NCBI GenBank assembly: GCA_903859225.1
Contig: CAIOLV010000020.1
Coordinates: forward strand, 1 to 18,023
Source: an uncultured bacterium
Lineage (GTDB): Bacteria; Bipolaricaulota; Bipolaricaulia; UBA7950; UBA9294
Reading direction: 5' to 3'
Length of the DNA: 18,023 nt
The notes beneath the pieces were generated by a model. It ran no database searches. It had not been told where the DNA came from and saw only the letters and a list, made by a program, of their open reading frames with translations. This document shows, one piece after another, positions 14,231 through 18,023 of the stretch; the stretch's first letter is position 1; the number at the start of each line of letters is the position of its first letter. The translations under genes and the position numbers were made by a program.

Positions 14231-15918
14231 TGCGCCACCGCCTCCACCATGTCGATGTCGACAACTCTCACTTTCGCGGGCAATTCACCGCTCGCCACAA
14301 GATCGTCCGTTTCGGAGAGCGCAAGAAACCAGGTGCCGGCAAGAGACGAGATCCAATCGTTCGTCGAGGTGTAGATGGCCGTTTCGTTCGCATTCATCGC
14401 GGAAGTACTCAGCCGGGGCAGGTCATCCAGCTTGACCGTTTCCCCCAGCTGGCCGACGGAGAACCGTCGGAAGTAGCCGTCCGCGAAGATCATCGCGGCG
14501 ATCGGGAGACGCTCCGCGGTGGCATCGACACGCACCGTGCGGACCGCGTCGTCGACCGCGATGGAAAACCCGGCACCCTGTGCATCGCAAGCGCGCAAGA
14601 ACCGTCGCACTCGCGCCGGGACGTCGAGCGTCGTGGCCGTAGCCTCACTCGCAAGCGGGTACATGCTCTTCGCCGTGGCGACCTGATGAACCTCTGCCGG
14701 GTACGCGCCCTTCTCCTGCGGAAAGGTCACACGGGTCGGCTCGAGAGAGAACAAAGCATACGAAACAGTACTGCATGAGAACGACGTCTGCACATGGAAG
14801 GTCGTAGTGATACGGTATTGGTAAGCCATATGCCCGAGGTGGTTTAGATAGAAACCGGACGCAGCAGCGATCGCTCCGGTCAGCCCGAGGAACAGCACGG
14901 CAGCAGAGCGGATGCGCTTCACGGCGACCCGGCAAGAGATGAGGAGTGTCGCAAACACCGCGACGACGAGGAGCGGTGCAAAGGCGTACATCGGGCGCAG
15001 AACCGGCGTCGCGTTCAGCAGGTCCTCTGCGAGGAGATCGGCCGACAGGAGACGCCGCGACTGCGGGATCCGCGGCTCGATGCGCCGCAGGTCCATGTCA
15101 TCGAGATCTCGGAAGCGCTTCGTGACCAGCGACACGGTTCCCGCGCCGTAGGGGAACCTCACGAGGAGCGGCAGATCACCCTCGGTGAGGAGGACCTGCG
15201 CTCCGGCGCGAAGGCTACCAACCAGCATGGGGATACGCTCAGCGTCGTCGCGAAGCACGGGGTTGGTCACTGGCAAGAGATCCCGAGCGAGCGGCGAGTC
15301 CCACTGATAGAAATCGGCGCCGGAGAAGAGGACAAGCGAACCCCCCGCGGAGACCCACGCTCCGAGACCCAGCCACACGGCCCGCGTCGTGAGCGGCGCC
15401 GCGAGCCAGAGACTCGATACGGGGTCGTAAGCCCACCAGTCTGCCGGCAGCTCGGAGACATCGACGATCGATTCGGTGTCGTCGACGTGATAGGCCGCGC
15501 CGGCGATGACTGTGAAAGGCAAGCCCCTACCGGACTGGCGGACACTCTCGGATGCCGACGCGATCACGTTGCCTCGTTCGTCAACCAACTGGACGACGAC
15601 GGGCAGAATCGGGTCGTACGCAGGCAGGGTCACCGGGTACGCTCCGTTCTGGATACGACCGGACACGATTTGCTGCTCCAGCGTGACCGGCGTGGCCGGG
15701 TCCGTGCCGACGAACTGGCGCACGACGAGCTGGCCGCGCACGGGCTCGGGGAGGTTGCTGACCGTCACGAGGAGCGGGGCGAATCGATAGCGAACCAGCT
15801 GATGATCGAATCCGAAAGTTGCGGAAATGCTTGGCTCTGCGCGCACTGGGAAAGCTATGCCGAAGAAGATCGCCGCACACGCAAGGAGCAGCCCGCCTCG
15901 TCCCGAGTGGATCCGCAT
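14227..15918 (-). CDS. Secreted/anchored membrane protein, first gene of the MoxR operon, function unknown
   Basis: A 563-residue protein. A classical signal peptide (1-27, ...FFGIAFPVRA-EP) is followed by a beta-rich extracytoplasmic part (about 30-305). This part includes a section similar in style to membrane-anchored amidotransferase-like domains (SLRAGAQVLLTEGDLPLLVRFPYGAGTVSLV). Two membrane helices lie at about 311-329 and 338-356. The C-terminal 200 residues are again beta-rich and probably extracytoplasmic. No catalytic motif is recognised. The ATG at 15918 has AAAGGG about 7 bases ahead (within AGGTGAAAGGG). It is the promoter-proximal gene: a candidate promoter and a phased repeat array lie at 15974-16031. 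The stop overlaps the next start as ATGA. Confidence 0.75.
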   Translation of the reverse strand: MRIHSGRGGLLLACAAIFFGIAFPVRAEPSISATFGFDHQLVRYRFAPLLVTVSNLPEPVRGQLVVRQFVGTDPATPVTLEQQIVSGRIQNGAYPVTLPAYDPILPVVVQLVDERGNVIASASESVRQSGRGLPFTVIAGAAYHVDDTESIVDVSELPADWWAYDPVSSLWLAAPLTTRAVWLGLGAWVSAGGSLVLFSGADFYQWDSPLARDLLPVTNPVLRDDAERIPMLVGSLRAGAQVLLTEGDLPLLVRFPYGAGTVSLVTKRFRDLDDMDLRRIEPRIPQSRRLLSADLLAEDLLNATPVLRPMYAFAPLLVVAVFATLLISCRVAVKRIRSAAVLFLGLTGAIAAASGFYLNHLGHMAYQYRITTTFHVQTSFSCSTVSYALFSLEPTRVTFPQEKGAYPAEVHQVATAKSMYPLASEATATTLDVPARVRRFLRACDAQGAGFSIAVDDAVRTVRVDATAERLPIAAMIFADGYFRRFSVGQLGETVKLDDLPRLSTSAMNANETAIYTSTNDWISSLAGTWFLALSETDDLVASGELPAKVRVVDIDMVEAVAQ

Positions 15919-15973
15919 CGCGAAACCCTTTCACCTCACCAAGTCCGTCGGACCGCATGAGAGAGGGGAATCG

Positions 15974-16002
15974 ATTGTCGTGACGGCGGAGTGGGAATGC
16001 AA
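15974..16002 (-). promoter_or_regulatory. Candidate promoter of the MoxR operon
   Basis: Minus-strand TTGCAT (15997-16002), 17-base spacer, GACAAT (15974-15979). The match is only moderate (3 of 6 and 4 of 6). Support comes from its place between the recombinase and the operon and from the phased repeats that overlap and precede the -35. Confidence 0.35.
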
Positions 16003-16031
16003 ACCGAATCGTGAGGAATCTGTGTGGAATC
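15994..16031 (-). promoter_or_regulatory. Four helically phased GATTCC-type direct repeats, probable operator
   Basis: On the minus strand GATTCC (16026-16031), GATTCC (16015-16020), GATTCG (16005-16010) and CATTCC (15994-15999) start 11, 10 and 11 bases apart, about one helical turn each. Such spacing is typical of binding sites for OmpR/PhoB-type regulators and other tandem-binding proteins. The last unit overlaps the candidate -35. No regulator gene of that class is in the window. Confidence 0.5.
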
Positions 16032-16041
16032 CCCCGCGGTT

Positions 16042-16659
16042 CTACTGCGGCAGGTTCTCGACGGCGGCGACGGCGTCTTCATCGAGAACATCAGCGTAGA
16101 TTTGGGTTGTCTGAATCGAACGATGGCCGAGCTGCTTCTGGACGAGCCGCAAGTTGAAACTCGATGCGCGATAGAGCATCGAGGCGTACGTGTGCCGGCA
16201 AGAATGGATGGAGAACCGTGCCGGGATTCCGACCGCGTCGGCGCAGGCACGGAAGACGCGATAGACGGCTGTCCGCGTCAGCGCCCCGTCGCGCGAGGAC
16301 ACGAAGAGCGGCGCCCCCGGCGCCAGCGACTCGCCCATCGACTCCTTCCACGCGACGAAGACGGAGAGGTGTTCCTGGAGAGCCGTTCCGAGTTTGACAC
16401 CCCGCCTCTTCCCGCCCTTCCCATCACGGACGATGAGCGAGGCATGCCCGGCATCGAGGATGACGTCTCGCAGCTGGAGAGCGCAGATCTCCGATACGCG
16501 GAGGCCGGTGTCGAGTGCAACGTGCAGGATGGCCCAATCGCGCACGGGGTGGGAGCGGCCGTCGGTCGCCAACTCCTCTGCGCGGCGGCGGCAGAAGTCC
16601 TTGAGGTCGCGGACTTGGCGCGGCGTCATGAAGTCTTCGTATGTCACCTCGAGCGGCAT
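16042..16659 (-). CDS. Small tyrosine recombinase (catalytic domain only)
   Basis: A 205-residue site-specific recombinase. The full catalytic set is present: R54 in DTGLRVSEI, K81 in GKGGKRR, H152 and R155 in HSCRHTYAS, H179 in KQLGHRS, and nucleophile Y188 in TTQIYADV. Only about 35 residues precede the catalytic domain, so the N-terminal core-binding domain of Xer or phage integrases is missing, as in FimB/FimE-size enzymes. The ATG at 16659 is chosen because GGGAGG sits 6 bases ahead. An in-frame ATG at 16851 has no Shine-Dalgarno, and its 64 extra residues run through two palindromes. No phage or plasmid genes flank it. Possible roles are DNA inversion, dimer resolution or relic integration; the adjacent palindrome at 16728-16755 may be its target. 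Confidence 0.9.
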   Translation of the reverse strand: MPLEVTYEDFMTPRQVRDLKDFCRRRAEELATDGRSHPVRDWAILHVALDTGLRVSEICALQLRDVILDAGHASLIVRDGKGGKRRGVKLGTALQEHLSVFVAWKESMGESLAPGAPLFVSSRDGALTRTAVYRVFRACADAVGIPARFSIHSCRHTYASMLYRASSFNLRLVQKQLGHRSIQTTQIYADVLDEDAVAAVENLPQ

Positions 16660-16727
16660 GAGGTTCCTCCCTTGTTCGGCGCTACGGGGAAGGTACCGTT
16701 CGAGCACTGCCCACGAGGTGATGGGTG

Positions 16728-16755
16728 TCGCAACAAAAGGGCTCTTTTGTTGCGA
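16728..16755. repeat. 28-bp perfect palindrome with dif-like 11+6+11 geometry
   Basis: On the plus strand TCGCAACAAAA, then GGGCTC, then TTTTGTTGCGA. The two 11-base arms are exact reverse complements, and pairing can extend by one G-C into the centre. Each arm read outward (TTTTGTTGCGA) resembles the XerD half-site TTATGTTAAAT in its first seven bases (6 of 7). It lies 69 bases before the recombinase start. It could also be a terminator-like hairpin or an operator; no U-run follows on either strand. Confidence 0.6.
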
Positions 16756-16790
16756 GAGAGGCTGCGAAAGCGCCACAAGAGCGTAGGGAA

Positions 16791-16810
16791 GGGCGATCGT
16801 GCGATCGCCC
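16791..16810. repeat. 20-bp palindrome GGGCGATCG/CGATCGCCC
   Basis: Two perfect 9-base arms separated by TG, 83 bases after the HD gene stop and 36 bases from the dif-like palindrome. It could act as a GC-rich hairpin ending the HD transcript (the minus strand continues TTCCCT, not a true U-run) or as a protein-binding site. A related GCGATCG lies at 16821. Confidence 0.6.
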
Positions 16811-16892
16811 CCGCACCCCTGCGATCGAGGCAGATCGCCGAGAGCCCTCATCGGAGGTCGTCCGGGTCGTTCGGGACGATTGGAGGGCCGTT

Positions 16893-17666
16893 TTACTCGA
16901 TCGAGTAGTGCTGGACGATGCGCTCTTCGTCTCCGGCAATTTCCGCGGTCACTTCGACGTACGTGGCGAGCGTCGAGTTCTTCAGCTTCTCGCGCAGCAG
17001 ATTGTCGAGCTGGTAGATGCCGGCGGAGTTCGTCATCTCGATCGCGATGCGGATCGGCTTCTTCTCCCCCGCCGAGAGGCGGACCTTGCGAATCGCCATG
17101 GCGGAAACGGAGTGAATCGTCGGGCTGCCGGTGGTGAAGGGGATGCGGGCGCGTCCGGACTCCATGTCCAAGGCATCGGCCACCTTGACGACGCCCGCCT
17201 CGATGGTGAGCGGAGGGATGTCGCGCTGATGCGTGAGGACGGCGTGGAGGATTTCCGCCTTGAGCAAGGCGCGAATTCGCTCGTCGTAGAGGTCCTCAAG
17301 GAAGACGTCGATGAGCGGGGCCGCCAGAACGAGGGAGAGCTCCTCGTGGTCGCGGCGGTGGATGGCATGCCCCACGTCGTGCAGGCAGGCGGCCAGGATG
17401 ACGACCACTTCGGCGTCCTCGGGTTCGAGCTCGTAGTCCGACACGACATTCGGGGTGACGTTGGCCGCGGCGAGGAGACGCAAGAGCTTGAGCGCGATGT
17501 TGGCCATGATCTTGATGTGGACCGGACCGTGGTCATTGATGCGCATCCGGGTGATCGCCGTGATGTTCGAGGCCTCCCAATAGGCCTGGAGGGTGAGGGA
17601 GCCGTTGATGCGGTCGAGGACCTGGGCCAGTTTCGCATTCCCGCGGACGGGCACGTTAAGCGACAT
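16893..17666 (-). CDS. HD-domain metal-dependent phosphohydrolase
   Basis: A soluble 257-residue protein of the HD superfamily. Metal ligands fit the family order: DHGPVH (H46, H50), the HD pair in CLHDVGHAIHRRDHE (H96, D97, with H100, H103 and H107), H141 to H146 in ILHAVLTHQ, and D164 in VVKVADALDME. The C-terminal 80 residues (RKVRLSAGEKKPIRIAIEMTNSAGIYQLD...) form a separate mixed domain that may bind a ligand or partner. HD enzymes of this kind hydrolyse nucleotides or phosphodiesters; the substrate is not evident. The ATG at 17666 has GGGAGG 6 bases ahead. It overlaps the 3' end of the upstream MerR-like gene by 11 bases, so the two are probably co-expressed. Confidence 0.88.
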   Translation of the reverse strand: MSLNVPVRGNAKLAQVLDRINGSLTLQAYWEASNITAITRMRINDHGPVHIKIMANIALKLLRLLAAANVTPNVVSDYELEPEDAEVVVILAACLHDVGHAIHRRDHEELSLVLAAPLIDVFLEDLYDERIRALLKAEILHAVLTHQRDIPPLTIEAGVVKVADALDMESGRARIPFTTGSPTIHSVSAMAIRKVRLSAGEKKPIRIAIEMTNSAGIYQLDNLLREKLKNSTLATYVEVTAEIAGDEERIVQHYSIE

Positions 17667-18023
17667 CGAGATCCTCCCGTAGCGCTGTCCACCAAGGGGA
17701 CAACGGTTCGTGGTCCCCGACGTCGAAGCGAGGTCGGGTGAGCTGCGCCTCCAACGCGACGAGGCGGGTGCGGAGAAGTGAGATCTCGTCTTCGAGGGCT
17801 CGCACGGAGGCGGCGGGGGACTCACTCGGCATCGCCTGGTGTTGTGCGAAACCGGGCGACACAGTAGAACGTGAATGGACAGAAGATACGGCCGAAGCCC
17901 GTATAACGTCGCTCGCCTCGTTCATCCTTAGCCCGGAATCGTACAATTCCTGTAGTTGGCGGAGCACGGCGAGCCCTTCGTCGGTCAAGAGGATCTGGTT
18001 GTTCGGGCCTCGGCGGAGGTGAG
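17656..18023 (-). CDS. MerR-like helix-turn-helix protein, 5' end outside window
   Basis: The visible 121 C-terminal residues begin beyond the window edge. The first part (RRGPNNQILLTDEGLAVLRQLQELYDSGLRMNEASDVIRA) resembles the second half of a MerR DNA-binding domain, in which the wing is followed by a helix and the 'LRFIKRARELGFSLEEI' type segment. A flexible Ser/Ala/Pro stretch follows, then a coiled coil (SVRALEDEISLLRTRLVALEAQL) that would serve dimerisation, then PWWTALREDLDVA. A TTG at 17988 is in frame but has no Shine-Dalgarno, so the gene probably starts upstream of 18023. A transcription factor paired with an HD enzyme is plausible but unproven. Confidence 0.6.
   Translation of the reverse strand, partial: HLRRGPNNQILLTDEGLAVLRQLQELYDSGLRMNEASDVIRASAVSSVHSRSTVSPGFAQHQAMPSESPAASVRALEDEISLLRTRLVALEAQLTRPRFDVGDHEPLSPWWTALREDLDVA

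Noticed and set aside
16728..16755. Palindrome as a Rho-independent terminator
   Set aside because: The outer stem is not GC-rich near its base and no U-run follows on either strand. Not fully excluded, but the 11+6+11 form and position fit a protein-binding site better.
16660..16851. Longer recombinase starting at the ATG at 16851
   Set aside because: No Shine-Dalgarno precedes it, the extra residues do not resemble a core-binding domain, and both palindromes would be coding. The ATG at 16659 has GGGAGG at good spacing.
16725..17741. Open frame of 338 codons on the plus strand
   Set aside because: Antisense to the HD-domain gene, whose metal ligands are all present; no protein family features on the plus strand.

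Overview
The window is a gene-dense, high-GC bacterial chromosome segment. Every supported gene lies on the minus strand, so transcription runs from position 18023 down to 1. Adjacent genes often overlap by 1 to 37 bases (ATGA, GTGA, TTGA or TGATG junctions), which points to long translationally coupled operons. Shine-Dalgarno motifs (GGAGG and variants) and several sigma70-like promoters (TTGnnn, 17-base spacer, TATAnT) are visible. The RNase P RNA has the bacterial type A layout. I cannot assign a phylum from sequence alone. GTG and TTG starts, high GC and the gene mix would suit a deep-branching or candidate-phylum bacterium, but that is a guess.

Layout in the direction of transcription. 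(a) 18023-16893: the end of a MerR-like protein followed by an HD-domain phosphohydrolase. (b) 16892-16042: a catalytic-domain-only tyrosine recombinase. Its upstream spacer carries two palindromes, one of which (16728-16755) has the exact 11+6+11 geometry of a Xer/dif site. (c) 16031-6053: a MoxR-type operon of seven overlapping genes. These are a secreted/membrane protein, a multi-pass membrane protein, a membrane protein with a long low-complexity tail, the MoxR AAA+ ATPase, a DUF58 protein, a BatA-like VWA protein, and a double-VWA protein with a central amidotransferase-like region. Four helically phased GATTCC-type repeats sit in front of the first gene. (d) 6056-3904: a strong promoter, a leader with a tandemly duplicated hairpin element, tRNA-Pro(UGG), then dnaX and ybaB. 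(e) 3886-2102: a promoter, a CdsZ-like coiled-coil zinc-ribbon protein, a TPM-domain membrane protein, and rnpB starting at the TPM stop codon. (f) 1998-1: a promoter, a YugP-like membrane zinc metallopeptidase, ribulose-phosphate 3-epimerase, and the start of ribD, which runs off the window.

How the parts work together. The MoxR block fits the general MoxR/VWA chaperone theme, in which an AAA+ ATPase acts with VWA/DUF58 partners that bind metal through MIDAS motifs and are anchored in the membrane. Its substrate is unknown, and three of its seven genes have no function I can recognise. The dnaX-ybaB and rpe-ribD blocks are housekeeping. The most unusual features are the recombinase with its adjacent palindromic dif-like site, the phased repeats before the MoxR operon, and the duplicated hairpins in the tRNA-Pro/dnaX leader. 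I found no CRISPR array, insertion sequence or rRNA.
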